Shown here: positions 16,930 through 25,993 of the stretch, piece by piece | Layout of the letters: the number at the start of each line of letters is the position of its first letter | Position numbering within the stretch: the stretch's first letter is position 1 | From: Chloroflexota bacterium | GTDB lineage: Bacteria; Chloroflexota; Anaerolineae; Aggregatilineales; Phototrophicaceae | Assembly: GCA_011523735.1 (NCBI GenBank) | Contig: WTGB01000166.1 | Span: 60,504-124,503 of the forward strand | DNA: 64,000 nt | Direction of reading: 5' to 3' | Position numbers and translations under genes: made by a program | Notes under the pieces: model-generated | Told to the model about the DNA's origin: nothing | Databases searched by the model: none | What the model saw: the letters and a program-made list of their open reading frames with translations, nothing else

Positions 16930-19607
16930 CAGTTCTTCTCCATTCGCCGCCGCCTAAACCAGCGGTTCATCTCAGGACGATTTGACGCATGCAGTATCAG
17001 CAGTGTAATGAACCACAAGCCGATGCCGATGTAAAGTGCGGCGCGCCAAAGTTCTGGCGCAAAGACGAAGCTGACGGTGCTTTCCCCAGCGGGCACGCGG
17101 ACAGCGCGAAAGACCAAGTTCGCTCGCCAGATCGGCGCCGGCTCGTCATTCACCATCGCCCGCCAGCCCGGATGCCAGGCATCGGCGAGCACGAGCATCG
17201 AGTCAGTTGGGGCAGTCACGGCCAGCCTAACGCGGCTGTCATCGTGTTCAATGATCTCGACCCTCTCGTTCCCGTCCAATGTCGCGTCCAGCGGCTCAAT
17301 GTCTCCATGAATCACCACTGATACGCCCTCGCGCAGCAATTGCAGCGCCTCTTCATCGCCCGCTTCATCGTCCGGAACCGCTTGCGCATCCCCGGTGAGG
17401 AAGGCGCGCTGCCCAGTCGGCGGCAGACGGAAAATCTTGGTTGCGCTGGAATATACCCGCTCGAAAGGCGGCGGCTGAAGTTCCTGAAACATCGAGGGCT
17501 GCTGGCTGTTCACGGCCGTCAGCGCGAGAATGCCTTCGCTAGCAAGCGGGATCGTCTCCAATTCGGAAGGGGCGATAATCGTGAGCAGCAGGTCATGCTC
17601 CAGGCCCAGCGCTGGCAAGTTCATATTGAGCGGGACGCGGTGCAATATGCGAATTTCGTCGGCGAAGTCCGGCAGCTCCGGCGAGCTCCCGGCTTCAGCC
17701 CAATAACGCGAGAGCGCCGTATCGTAAGCGACATCGTCGTGCCAGATGTCATAGACTTTGTCCGTGATGACGTAGCGCGTGTCGGTCGCTTCCAGCCAGC
17801 GCCGCTCGGGCAGGCAGGCGCCCCAGCATTCCGGTACTGACATGCGCTCCCCCAACCGGCCATCTACCGGCAGCGCCTCCTCCGCTGGAAGCAGCAGCGA
17901 GGCGTACGACGAATAGGCGTGGCTTGGCGTGATGCCGCCGCCAAAACCGTCAGTCGAAGGAATGCCCCAGGTCAACGCCAAGTTCGGGTACAAAGTCTCC
18001 TGCATTTTCACGGCGTCCAGCGCGTGGAACTGCGCTCTATAGTCCATGCCCAAGTTGTCATAATGGCGTCGCAAGTCTGCGATATCGACCGGGTCAAAAT
18101 AGATCTGACTGGCGGAAAGCGTCCGGCCCCGTGCTGCTTCGTCCTCGTGAAGCGCGCGCAACTGGCTGATCGTGGGGCGCTCATCCAGGTAAACATCGGC
18201 TGGTGCCAAATCGTTGTATGGCAGGTGCTGCCCAGCCAAAAACAGTTCGCCAGCCACAAATACCGCTGCCGTAAGTTGCATCAGAGGTTGACGATTTAGG
18301 AGGATCCCAATGAATAAAAACCAGGCGCAGATCCAAAGCGCCAGCGAGCGGTCACTGATCGTCTCGCCATCGAAGATCAGCGCCGGATCCCCAGGGAGCA
18401 GGAAACGCGTGACGCCAATCAACAGCGCAATAACAGTTGCGATTGTTATTATGTGGCGCCGGGATCGTATCGGCTGCGAAAGCGCTTGGATCCCCATGCC
18501 AGCCAAGAGCGCCATCGCCAAGCTGAATAGCGCCAGGAAACGCGCCGGCACCCGGAACAGATTAAATCCTGGCAGCTCCGCAAGCAGCAAATAAAGCGGA
18601 TTGTATCGGCCGAGCGCCAGCGCAAAGCCGATCACTGCCAGCGCCAGCCAGACGCGACGCTGCCGCTCATTGTCCCGGAAGACCACTATGCCCCAAAGCG
18701 CAAGCCCGAGACCAACGATGCCAAGCGTAGCGACATATTCACCAAAGAGTTGACCATCGTAGCTCGGCAGCAGCGCCCGCCCCAGCAGATTCGGCAGCAG
18801 CGAAAAAGCGGTCGCCTCCTGCACGCTGAAGCCGCCGCTTCGGTTGGACAGTTGCATCAACTCCAGGCTCGGCAGTAGTTGCGGCAAAGCCAGCAGCAGC
18901 GCCAGACAGAAGCATAGCGCTAATGGCAATAGCGACCGCAGCAGCCGCTGAAATGAAATCCGTTCCCCGCCGCCGAATGACTTGAAGCTCAGGCCGTAAA
19001 CCGCCAAACCGACTCCACTTATGAAGACTGTTTGACTGTGCCCGCTGAAGATTTGCAGCGCCCACGCTATCGCAAGCAGAAGCCCGCCCCGCCGCGTTCG
19101 TTCCTGGACCAGCACACGATGATACAGCGCGAAAAGGATCGGCATCCAAGCCAATCCCTGCAGCTGATTAATCTGCTCGACATGGGAACTGACCGTACCG
19201 CCAAATGCGTAAGCGATCCCCGCGACGAACGCCGGTATCCACTGCTTGCTGACTACTTGACGATACATATACACCGTGCCCGCCGCCGCCAGCGCCACAT
19301 GCAGCACGATGCTGATCGCGATGGCTGTCGGGGCGCGAAACGGCGCCGTCAACCAGTTCAGCGGGTAATACGCGCCGACCTGCGGATTCGCCAATAGCGG
19401 CGCGCCCATGAATAGATCCGGTGTCCACAAGGGCAAGGCGCCGGCGCGAAAAGCCTCGTTCCGCGCATCCCAATATGGATAGAAGTATTGGAACGTATCG
19501 CCCCGCGCCAGGATCTTGCCGCTGAATACCAACTGATGAAAGAACAGCAAGGTCAGTATCAGCGCGCAGCCGATGGGCAGGAGACGCCGCCATGACGTAT
19601 CGTTCAT
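16929..19607 (-). CDS. YfhO-family polytopic membrane protein
   Basis: An 892-residue membrane protein with about 12-14 transmembrane segments in residues 1-480 and one near the C-terminus. The first external loop carries ARGDTFQYFYPY and PLWTPDLFMGAPLLANPQ, the hallmark of YfhO-type GT-C proteins, which transfer sugars from lipid carriers to wall or membrane glycans. The ATG at 19607 overlaps the preceding GT stop as ATGA; an upstream start at 19640 is less likely. Large C-terminal soluble domains of the beta-rich kind seen in this family occupy about 480-860. It sits between a GT2 gene and a VOC gene with four-base overlaps on both sides. Confidence 0.85.
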   Translation of the reverse strand: MNDTSWRRLLPIGCALILTLLFFHQLVFSGKILARGDTFQYFYPYWDARNEAFRAGALPLWTPDLFMGAPLLANPQVGAYYPLNWLTAPFRAPTAIAISIVLHVALAAAGTVYMYRQVVSKQWIPAFVAGIAYAFGGTVSSHVEQINQLQGLAWMPILFALYHRVLVQERTRRGGLLLAIAWALQIFSGHSQTVFISGVGLAVYGLSFKSFGGGERISFQRLLRSLLPLALCFCLALLLALPQLLPSLELMQLSNRSGGFSVQEATAFSLLPNLLGRALLPSYDGQLFGEYVATLGIVGLGLALWGIVVFRDNERQRRVWLALAVIGFALALGRYNPLYLLLAELPGFNLFRVPARFLALFSLAMALLAGMGIQALSQPIRSRRHIITIATVIALLIGVTRFLLPGDPALIFDGETISDRSLALWICAWFLFIGILLNRQPLMQLTAAVFVAGELFLAGQHLPYNDLAPADVYLDERPTISQLRALHEDEAARGRTLSASQIYFDPVDIADLRRHYDNLGMDYRAQFHALDAVKMQETLYPNLALTWGIPSTDGFGGGITPSHAYSSYASLLLPAEEALPVDGRLGERMSVPECWGACLPERRWLEATDTRYVITDKVYDIWHDDVAYDTALSRYWAEAGSSPELPDFADEIRILHRVPLNMNLPALGLEHDLLLTIIAPSELETIPLASEGILALTAVNSQQPSMFQELQPPPFERVYSSATKIFRLPPTGQRAFLTGDAQAVPDDEAGDEEALQLLREGVSVVIHGDIEPLDATLDGNERVEIIEHDDSRVRLAVTAPTDSMLVLADAWHPGWRAMVNDEPAPIWRANLVFRAVRVPAGESTVSFVFAPELWRAALYIGIGLWFITLLILHASNRPEMNRWFRRRRMEKN

Positions 19608-20578
19608 GGCAAGTCGCGACCCCGCTGCGCCATCGCCCATTCCTCGCTGTATATCCAGCCCCGCGCCGCCATTGCCAGCCGCAAACGGCGCAGATTAGCA
19701 GGCTGACCACGTTCCCGCCGATAGCGCCGCCAGCGCCCCTCCGCCTCAAGTCCCCAAAGGAAATCCGCGGCATCGGCCGGCAGGACCATGCCTCCCCGAT
19801 TGCCCCAGTTTTCCCAGGCTTCCCGCAGCGCGTGCGGATTTGCCGGACGCAATTGCTTCCAGTCGCCCCGTCGCATGAAAATGATATCAACTTCGACCTC
19901 TTCAATTTCGCCGCCGGTATTGCTCAGGTTGCCGCCGTGTATCATGAATTCGCCCCCGTTCGCTCGCCCCGGCTGAAAGCGCGCGCTCGAATGGACGCGG
20001 CTGGCCCATTCCATATCGCCAGCCACGCGAAACCGCTCGTCAAAGCGCCCGGCGCGGTCGAATAGCGATCTGCTCGCCATAAAGAAGGGTCCCAAGCCAT
20101 TTCGTCGGGTGAATCGTTCTCGATCGTACAGGCAGGGTACAGCCGTCCGACGCGCCCGCGGCCAGAGGCTCAATCGCCTGTACAGCATCACCCGAGTGAA
20201 GCCAAAATCCACCAATTCCGCGCCGGCTTGCAAAGCCTGATATCCTTCAATGAAAGCATCAGCCGAGCGGATGTCATCGGCATTCCAGGGCGCGAAATAT
20301 GGCGCCTGCGTCAAAGCGATGCCGCGATTCCACGAGGCGTACAAGGTCTCCCGCGGCACATAATGCGGCATCATACGACCATAGTAGCGGCTGTTGATCT
20401 CCCGCGCCAGCCGGTCAATTTGCGCGACTTCGTCCCGCGTGGCGTCGTTGACTATCGGCAAGTAGTGGACGGCGATGCCGCTTTCGCTGACGCGCTTGGC
20501 AAAGCCGAAGACCGCAGCCGCAAATGCCGGCAAATGCTTCTCACAGCGGTACAAAGAAGAGATAATCGCAACGGACAT
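19604..20578 (-). CDS. Family 2-like glycosyltransferase
   Basis: A 324-residue protein with a GT-A-like N-terminus. VAIISSLYRCEKHLPAFA resembles the first strand and helix of GT2 enzymes, and APWNADDIRSADAF near residues 95-108 supplies the DxD-like metal site for the nucleotide sugar. The C-terminal 100 residues are basic. It is cytosolic, with no membrane segments, and would hand a sugar to a lipid or glycan acceptor. It heads the leftward operon and overlaps the YfhO-like gene by four bases, which suggests a shared glycan product. The donor sugar is unknown. Confidence 0.75.
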   Translation of the reverse strand: MSVAIISSLYRCEKHLPAFAAAVFGFAKRVSESGIAVHYLPIVNDATRDEVAQIDRLAREINSRYYGRMMPHYVPRETLYASWNRGIALTQAPYFAPWNADDIRSADAFIEGYQALQAGAELVDFGFTRVMLYRRLSLWPRARRTAVPCLYDRERFTRRNGLGPFFMASRSLFDRAGRFDERFRVAGDMEWASRVHSSARFQPGRANGGEFMIHGGNLSNTGGEIEEVEVDIIFMRRGDWKQLRPANPHALREAWENWGNRGGMVLPADAADFLWGLEAEGRWRRYRRERGQPANLRRLRLAMAARGWIYSEEWAMAQRGRDLP

Positions 20579-20635
20579 GGGAGGCGCTCGCTCAAACTTA
20601 TAAACGCGCTATCACAACACTAGCATATCTCAGTT

Positions 20636-21085
20636 TCAGCTCTCCGCTCGGAAACGGAATTGGCTCAAGTTGCGCCCCTGATACGTCGACGCTATCTCGC
20701 CAATCTTCTCCGCCCCCATCTTGTGATAGAAGTCATCGGCCTGCGGATCGGAGGTGAAAGTAAATTCGGTCGTGCACTCAGCAACTCGCCGAAACAGTCG
20801 CTTGCCAATGCCCACCCCGATAAAGGTCGGCAGCACCCAGAGATGCTCCAGCACCGCGCCCCTGCCCTGCTGCTCAAGCGCGGCAAAGGCGATGGCTTCC
20901 CCGGCCGTGTCAACCGCCACCCACACCGTATGCCGCCTGATATAGTCGGCTGTTACTGTGAGGAACTCCGTCCGCCAGTAATCGATCTGCGCTGCGCTGT
21001 AGCCCCAATGCGCTTTGGACAGGCAGGCGATCTCGGTAAGTCGCTCCGCCTCCTCCGGCGCGGCAAGTCGGATTGATACGTCCAA
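20636..21085 (-). CDS. GNAT family N-acetyltransferase
   Basis: A 149-residue GNAT-fold acetyltransferase. IRLAAPEEAERLTEIA is the first strand-helix unit, LEHLWVLPTFIGVGIGKRLF holds the acetyl-CoA pyrophosphate-binding loop (V/I-G-x-G-x-G/K pattern), and DFYHKMGAEKIG is the typical last motif. It is expected to acetylate a small molecule or protein N-terminus. The gene begins three bases after the stop of the isochorismatase gene in the same direction, so the two share a transcript. The acceptor is unknown. Confidence 0.88.
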   Translation of the reverse strand: MDVSIRLAAPEEAERLTEIACLSKAHWGYSAAQIDYWRTEFLTVTADYIRRHTVWVAVDTAGEAIAFAALEQQGRGAVLEHLWVLPTFIGVGIGKRLFRRVAECTTEFTFTSDPQADDFYHKMGAEKIGEIASTYQGRNLSQFRFRAES

Positions 21086-21088
21086 TGT

Positions 21089-21682
21089 CTAATCCGTCCC
21101 AAGCGCTTGATCGCTGGTCAGCACCGTGGCGAATTCACCATACAAGTTCGCCAGCGCCAGCCTATGCACCGTCTCAGCCGAATAATGCTGTCCATCGTAA
21201 CTGTGATGCTCGTGCGCGGCGGTCGCATCGGCGATCACGACGGCTTTGAAGCCGAGATCGCCGGCCATGCGAACCGAGCTCGATACGCAGTGGTCGGTGG
21301 TCAACCCGACGATCACAAGCGATTCGATGCCCGCCTGTCGCAAACGCTGCTCCAGATCTGTGCCGATGAAGGCGCTGTTGACGCGCTTCTGAATGACCGG
21401 CTCATTGCCCGCAGGCGCTACGATGCTCTTGATCGCGTTGCCGGGGAGTTCGGGCCGCAGCGGCGAATGCGGCTCGGTGGACATATGCTGCACATGAAAG
21501 ATCGGCCGTCCCAGCCTGCGCCAGCGCTCCAGCAGCCGCGCCATGTTCCGCTCAGCCATCGGGTTGTTGCGCTGTCCCAAGCGCGGATCGTCCAAGCCCT
21601 CTTGCACATCAATGATGATTAGCGCCGTGTTGTCGCCGATCGTCACCACATTCCTCGTCCTTTCTTTACCTTCGCGTGTCAT
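21089..21682 (-). CDS. Isochorismatase-family cysteine hydrolase
   Basis: A 197-residue alpha/beta hydrolase of the cysteine-hydrolase family (nicotinamidase, ureidoacrylate or isochorismatase relatives). ALIIIDVQEG gives the catalytic Asp, IQKRVNSAF the Lys, and TDHCVSSSVR the nucleophilic Cys with its cis-peptide neighbour. ATG 21682 is used here; GTG codons about 12 residues in, preceded by AGGACGAGGA, are plausible alternative starts and would match family N-termini better. It precedes the GNAT gene by three bases. Amide hydrolysis is likely; the substrate is undetermined. Confidence 0.88.
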   Translation of the reverse strand: MTREGKERTRNVVTIGDNTALIIIDVQEGLDDPRLGQRNNPMAERNMARLLERWRRLGRPIFHVQHMSTEPHSPLRPELPGNAIKSIVAPAGNEPVIQKRVNSAFIGTDLEQRLRQAGIESLVIVGLTTDHCVSSSVRMAGDLGFKAVVIADATAAHEHHSYDGQHYSAETVHRLALANLYGEFATVLTSDQALGTD

Positions 21683-21789
21683 GATACGCCTAGGCAGCTG
21701 TCTTGTAGAGGGCGGCTCTATGGAGAGAAGCGCGCGCTAAACAGTTCATTAAGAACCTTTCACGCTCTAGGATTGCTTTATCCCTATGA

Positions 21790-21795
21790 TATAAT
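21790..21795 (+). promoter_or_regulatory. Putative -10 box for the EEP gene
   Basis: TATAAT lies 31 bases upstream of ATG 21827. It lies downstream of a longer alternative ATG at 21773, which argues for the shorter start. No good -35 box is seen. Confidence 0.45.
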
Positions 21796-21826
21796 GCGGC
21801 GAATCTTCGAGGACCGGGACATTTCT

Positions 21827-22774
21827 ATGCTCCAGGTGGTGAGTTTCAATATCGGCGGCGCCCGCGGGATGCGTCCTGCGCCGCACGATCATGAGAAACT
21901 GGCGGTCGATGCCTATAGCACCCTGCAGCAGGTGATCAACCCGCGTCAGCCAACCGTCATCGCCCTGCAGGAATCCGGCGTCGCCATCCACAATGACAGC
22001 CACAGAAATGTCGGCCGCAAGATGGCGAACCTCCTAGGCTCGGATTTCATCGACGCATTCGCGCCCGAAGTCACCATGTGTGATCATCCGCATCCAAACT
22101 TGTGGGATCGTCCCGCTTACCGCAATATGACCGGCGCCGCCGAAGGCAATGCCATCATCACCAACCTGCCCGTGGAAGCTTGGTCTTGGGGCAGCTACCC
22201 GGATTACGACAACTGCCACATGAGCGGCGGATGGTCCCGGCATACCACTATCAGCCGCGCCACCTTATACAGCAGCGGCAACCGCGATACGCAGCCGCGA
22301 AACTTGATGGTCGCGTCCCTGAATTACCGCGGAATCCCCCTGTATTTCCTCAACACCCATCTAGGCGTGCTTATCGGCGAAGACCGGACCGATATGGATT
22401 ATGAACGTTCACGAACAGCCTCGCAGATGCGGCAGGTGCAGGTCAGCGAGATTCTCTGCGTGGTCGACGAATTGAAGCGAGCGGACCGCGACAATGAAAG
22501 TCCGCAGCGCCCCATCCTCCTTGCCGGCGACTTCAATGCCCAGCCAGCCGCGCCGGAGATGGAAATTCTGCAGCGGCACTTCCGCCTGCTAAAGCCCGAG
22601 AATAAACGCGGCGAATTGTGGACCCATCAGCAACATCGCGTTCTAATCGACCATATCCTGCTGCATGACCCCGCCGAGGAGTTTGAGGTCATCTCCTGCC
22701 ATATCCAAAGTGCCATACCCTTTGATGATCTCACCGACCACCGCCCAACCGTCGGCATCTTCGCCCGCGCCTAG
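21827..22774 (+). CDS. Endonuclease/exonuclease/phosphatase (EEP) family hydrolase
   Basis: A 315-residue EEP-fold metal-dependent phosphodiesterase or nuclease. Motifs run in family order: VSFNIGG, VIALQES (metal Glu), FLNTHLG, LAGDFNAQP (Asp-Asn), IDHIL and TDHRPTVG (catalytic His). No signal peptide is evident, so it is probably cytosolic. ATG 21827 is preferred to 21773 because the TATAAT box lies between them. Related proteins include sphingomyelinases, DNase I-like nucleases and inositol phosphatases, so the substrate cannot be told from motifs alone. It is monocistronic and divergent from the isochorismatase/GNAT pair. Confidence 0.85.
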   Translation: MLQVVSFNIGGARGMRPAPHDHEKLAVDAYSTLQQVINPRQPTVIALQESGVAIHNDSHRNVGRKMANLLGSDFIDAFAPEVTMCDHPHPNLWDRPAYRNMTGAAEGNAIITNLPVEAWSWGSYPDYDNCHMSGGWSRHTTISRATLYSSGNRDTQPRNLMVASLNYRGIPLYFLNTHLGVLIGEDRTDMDYERSRTASQMRQVQVSEILCVVDELKRADRDNESPQRPILLAGDFNAQPAAPEMEILQRHFRLLKPENKRGELWTHQQHRVLIDHILLHDPAEEFEVISCHIQSAIPFDDLTDHRPTVGIFARA

Positions 22775-22876
22775 TACGTCTAGGAAATGTTCAAACCTAT
22801 CTACTCGCATGGTCGTTTCCTAGCGCGTTTTGCAGGGACGAGCCATTGGGTTGCCTGCCTTGCGAAATCCAGACTA

Positions 22877-23539
22877 TCATGTGGATTTCTCCAGCCGCTT
22901 CTTCGCCCGCTCCACCCGCAGCCGCTTGTTCCGCCGGCCCAGATGCTCATGCATCTCCAGCAAATAAGCGAGCGTCCGTTCCGCTTCATCCCTCGTAGCT
23001 CGCAGCAGCTCAGGGCAACGCGCCCGCCGCTGAGCGGTGACTTCGTAGATCGCAAGCGCCGCCGATACAGAGACGTTCATGCTCTGCGCGATGCCTACCA
23101 TCGGGATCGTCACTAACTGGTCCGCCAATGAAATCGCCTTCGGGGAAAGCCCGGTCTTCTCGTTGCCGAAAAGCAGGGCGATCTTCGGCTGACACATATC
23201 TGCTGTATAAATCGGTGGGGTCCCCGGGTCAAGAACCGTCGCGACCAACCGCCAGCCTTCGCCCTTGAGCGTACGCAGCGCTGTCTCGGTATCATGGTGG
23301 ATACGGTAATTGAGCCATTTATTGGTGGCGGTGGAGCTGTTCTTGCCTACTTCCTTGGGGTTAAATGCCGGCTGCTTCTCGAAGATGACATTGATCTCCT
23401 GAATGCCGAAAGCATCGCAACTGCGAGCGATGGCGCCCAGGTTATGCGGGTCGAAGACATCTTCGATCACGACTGTGAAACCGGACTGTCTCTGTGCGGC
23501 GACCCGCTTAAATTTGTTGAGTCTATTTTCAGTCGGCAT
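22877..23539 (-). CDS. trmH: SpoU/TrmH-family tRNA 2'-O-methyltransferase
   Basis: A 220-residue SPOUT methyltransferase. Motif 1 is HNLGAIARSCDAFG, motif 2 LLFGNEKTGLS and motif 3 MVGIAQSMNVSVSAALA; together these form the trefoil knot that binds SAM, with the catalytic Arg in motif 1. Absence of an N-terminal extension and the basic C-terminal tail fit TrmH, which methylates G18 of tRNA. A rRNA target is possible in other SpoU members. The ATG at 23539 is preceded in frame by TTG 23545; a clear Shine-Dalgarno is not seen. It stands divergently from the phosphofructokinase gene. Confidence 0.9.
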   Translation of the reverse strand: MPTENRLNKFKRVAAQRQSGFTVVIEDVFDPHNLGAIARSCDAFGIQEINVIFEKQPAFNPKEVGKNSSTATNKWLNYRIHHDTETALRTLKGEGWRLVATVLDPGTPPIYTADMCQPKIALLFGNEKTGLSPKAISLADQLVTIPMVGIAQSMNVSVSAALAIYEVTAQRRARCPELLRATRDEAERTLAYLLEMHEHLGRRNKRLRVERAKKRLEKST

Positions 23540-23731
23540 ATGCAAAATAGTTTGGGGCGAAGCTCCTCACTCGACCAATGTATCTGAATCCATTACTTGG
23601 ACGGCAGCCCGACCCAGGCAGGCGCTCCTCGCCTCTATCAGCTCGCGCTCTGGCAAAAGCATAACATAGATTGTCCACCTATCCTTGCGGGGCAACTCGC
23701 GCCATTGCTGCACAACTCGTCCGAAACCCGC

Positions 23732-23737
23732 TATAAT
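23732..23737 (+). promoter_or_regulatory. Putative -10 box for the phosphofructokinase gene
   Basis: TATAAT, 34 bases upstream of ATG 23772. AAGG (23759-23762) gives a nine-base spacing to the start. No good -35 box at 16-18 bases. Confidence 0.45.
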
Positions 23738-23771
23738 CAGGTCAAAACTAGATGTTACAAGGTTGCTTCTT

Positions 23772-24947
23772 ATGATAGGCAAAACGATAGGCGTCCTCAC
23801 CGCTGGCGGCGACAGCCCCGGCTTAAATGCCGCTATCCGCGGCCTCGGCAAGACCGCGATCAATCAGCATGGCATGCGCCTGGTCGGCATCCGTGACGGC
23901 TTTCGCGGCTTGATGCAAAATCGAGTCGTCTGGTTGGGCGCGGATGATTTGAGCGGCATTTTGACCCTCGGCGGTACCATCCTCGGCACCAGCCGGGACA
24001 AGCCCCACAAGATGCCCATCGGCGGCAAAAACCGTGACATGACCGATGTCATCGTCGAGAATTACCACCGACACCACCTTGAAGCGCTGGTCTGCCTCGG
24101 CGGCGGCGGCACAGCGAAGAATGCCTGGCGCCTGGCGCAGCTTGGCATCAATGTCATCTTCCTGCCCAAAACCATCGACAATGATGTCAGCGGCACCGAT
24201 GTCACCTTTGGCTACGATACCGCCCTCAACATCGCTACCGAAGCCATCGACCGGCTGCATTCGACCGCCCACAGCCACCACCGCATCATCGTCTGCGAAA
24301 TCATGGGGCATAACACCGGCTGGCTTGCGCTGGGCGCCGGGTTGGCTGGCGGCGCCGATGTCATCTTGATTCCGGAAATCCCCTTCAATATCGAAGCCAT
24401 TGCCGATTCGATCCGCGCCCGCAGCCGCGGCGGCAAACGCTTCAGCATCGTCGCCGTCTCAGAAGGCGCCATGACACAGCCCGTCGGCAAGAAGCTGCAA
24501 GACGCCCGCGCCAAGATCGCCGAGACAGAAGCCGAAATGGCGAACTGCGCCGACGACAAAGCCAAATACAAAGCGGCGCGCGAGCGGCGGCGGCAAGCCC
24601 GTGCCGATCTATCGGAGATCGAAAAAGAACGCAGCGGCGGCACCCAGCTTCTAACCCGCGAATTGGAGAAACGCACGGGCTTGGAATCCCGCGTGACTAT
24701 ACTCGGTCATATTCAGCGCGGTGGGGTCCCCTCACCGAAGGACCGCCTGCTGGCGACGCGCCTGGGCACGGCCGCCGCCAACTGTGTTGCCGAAGGCATG
24801 TCCAATATCATGGTTGGCGTCAATGGCGACGAGGCTGTTCCCGTGCCTCTGGAAGATGTGGCCGGCAAACGCAAGAATGTGCCCCTGGATCACCCCTGGT
24901 TGCATACCGCCCGCGATCTGGAAATCTGCTTGGGCGAGCCGATGTAA
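23772..24947 (+). CDS. pfkA: 6-phosphofructokinase family protein with coiled-coil insertion
   Basis: A 391-residue phosphofructokinase fold, catalysing the committing step of glycolysis. [18 protein letters not shown] is the N-terminal loop, PKTIDND the catalytic Asp region, and ILGHIQRGG the fructose-6-phosphate site. Two things are odd. The phosphoryl-donor loop reads GGGGT rather than GGDGS, and PKTIDND carries the Lys seen in pyrophosphate or mixed-donor enzymes instead of Gly, so the donor (ATP or PPi) is uncertain. Residues about 237-290 are a highly charged helical insertion absent from E. coli PfkA. The start is ATG 23772; an upstream frame from 23685 includes the promoter and is not used. 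Confidence 0.88.
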   Translation: MIGKTIGVLTAGGDSPGLNAAIRGLGKTAINQHGMRLVGIRDGFRGLMQNRVVWLGADDLSGILTLGGTILGTSRDKPHKMPIGGKNRDMTDVIVENYHRHHLEALVCLGGGGTAKNAWRLAQLGINVIFLPKTIDNDVSGTDVTFGYDTALNIATEAIDRLHSTAHSHHRIIVCEIMGHNTGWLALGAGLAGGADVILIPEIPFNIEAIADSIRARSRGGKRFSIVAVSEGAMTQPVGKKLQDARAKIAETEAEMANCADDKAKYKAARERRRQARADLSEIEKERSGGTQLLTRELEKRTGLESRVTILGHIQRGGVPSPKDRLLATRLGTAAANCVAEGMSNIMVGVNGDEAVPVPLEDVAGKRKNVPLDHPWLHTARDLEICLGEPM

Positions 24948-24948
24948 T

Positions 24949-25719
24949 TTACTGCGCCGCCGCTGTTCGCACCCGCTCCACCACCGCCTCAGCCGCGCTC
25001 GCCATCAAGGACACATCGTTCATCACCGTGACGAACTCATAACCGCGCCCGATCATCTCTATCGCGTGCTCCGTACCCGCCGAGAACAACCCGGCTTTAA
25101 TGCCATGCTTCCGCGCCGATTCCAATATGGCATCAAGCGCCGCGTCCACCGTCGCATCATCGGCTACCAACCCGGCTCTGCCCGTCATGCTCAAACGCAA
25201 ATCCCCGATACCAACGAAAACCCCGTCAAGCCCCTCCACGCTCATGATCTCATCGCGATTATCAAAACCCGCTTGCGTCTCAATCATGGCGAAAGTGATG
25301 ATCGTGTCATTGGCATGCTCGGCATAATCTGCACCGGCATAAACCCGCGCGCGGGTCGGTCCCAGACTGCGATAGCCCAGTGGCGGAAAACGGCAGGCGC
25401 CGACGAAAGCCTCGCATTCCTCCCGCGTCTCAATCATCGGGCAGATCACGCCATAAGCCCCCGCGTCCAGCAGGCGCATAGTATCGCCCGGCGTATTCCA
25501 GTTCACGCGCACCATCGGCGCCGTCTCCGTTGTCGAGATGGCTTGCAACATCTGTATCGCCGTCTCCATGCCCATCATGCCATGCTGCATATCAACAACC
25601 AGGCTGTCCCAGCCCGAATGCGCCATGACCTCCGCCGACCAGGTGCTGGGGCTATGCAGCCAGCCGTTGATCACCGGCTTGCCTTCCGCCCATAATTTCC
25701 GCACGCGATTTTCTCGCAT
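24949..25719 (-). CDS. HpcH/HpaI aldolase/citrate lyase family protein
   Basis: A 256-residue class II TIM-barrel aldolase. VVDMQHGMMG carries the loop with the catalytic His, VICPMIETREE the metal Glu, and VGIGDLRLSM the metal Asp and hydroxypyruvate-binding residues. Such enzymes reversibly cleave 2-keto-4-hydroxy acids to pyruvate and an aldehyde, in aromatic or sugar-acid catabolism. The gene converges on the phosphofructokinase with one base between stops. A promoter (TTGGGA-18-TATAAT) sits 37 bases upstream of the ATG. The actual aldehyde is unknown. Confidence 0.88.
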   Translation of the reverse strand: MRENRVRKLWAEGKPVINGWLHSPSTWSAEVMAHSGWDSLVVDMQHGMMGMETAIQMLQAISTTETAPMVRVNWNTPGDTMRLLDAGAYGVICPMIETREECEAFVGACRFPPLGYRSLGPTRARVYAGADYAEHANDTIITFAMIETQAGFDNRDEIMSVEGLDGVFVGIGDLRLSMTGRAGLVADDATVDAALDAILESARKHGIKAGLFSAGTEHAIEMIGRGYEFVTVMNDVSLMASAAEAVVERVRTAAAQ

Positions 25720-25755
25720 ATTCCGCTCTTTCTCCGCTCAGCTAATCCGCCGCCG

Positions 25756-25785
25756 ATTATAGCCGCCGGGCGCTTGGTTTCCCAA
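25756..25785 (-). promoter_or_regulatory. Promoter of the HpcH/HpaI aldolase gene
   Basis: On the minus strand TTGGGA (25780-25785) and TATAAT (25756-25761) are 18 bases apart, 37 bases upstream of the ATG. Confidence 0.55.
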
Positions 25786-25794
25786 AGCTGAGTG

Positions 25795-25993
25795 GTAATC
25801 GGATGTTAATCTGATACAATTCTGTGCGTCGCCCACCAGTTTAGTAAATGAGTCCTCCGATGGCTGGTACCCTCAACACCTTGAAGTAGCGTCCGATTAC
25901 TTCCTAATCGTCATTTCAGCGCTAGCGATACGAGCTAGTCCGCATCGCTGCGTGGCCGTCCCAATTCGGTGTTGTCCTCAGAGGGTATCTCGC
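25795..25993 (+). promoter_or_regulatory. Structured 5' leader of the MFS gene
   Basis: A 274-base intergenic stretch precedes the MFS gene. GTAATCGGA (25795-25803) is the exact inverse of TCCGATTAC (25892-25900), bracketing a TACAAT -10-like box (25815-25820). Further arms AGCGAT (25924-25929) and ATCGCT (25944-25949) could form a hairpin before the Shine-Dalgarno GAGGG. No known riboswitch class is recognised. Confidence 0.35.

Noticed and set aside
21773..21826. Upstream ATG giving a longer EEP protein
   Set aside because: The TATAAT box lies inside this extension, so the likely start is ATG 21827.
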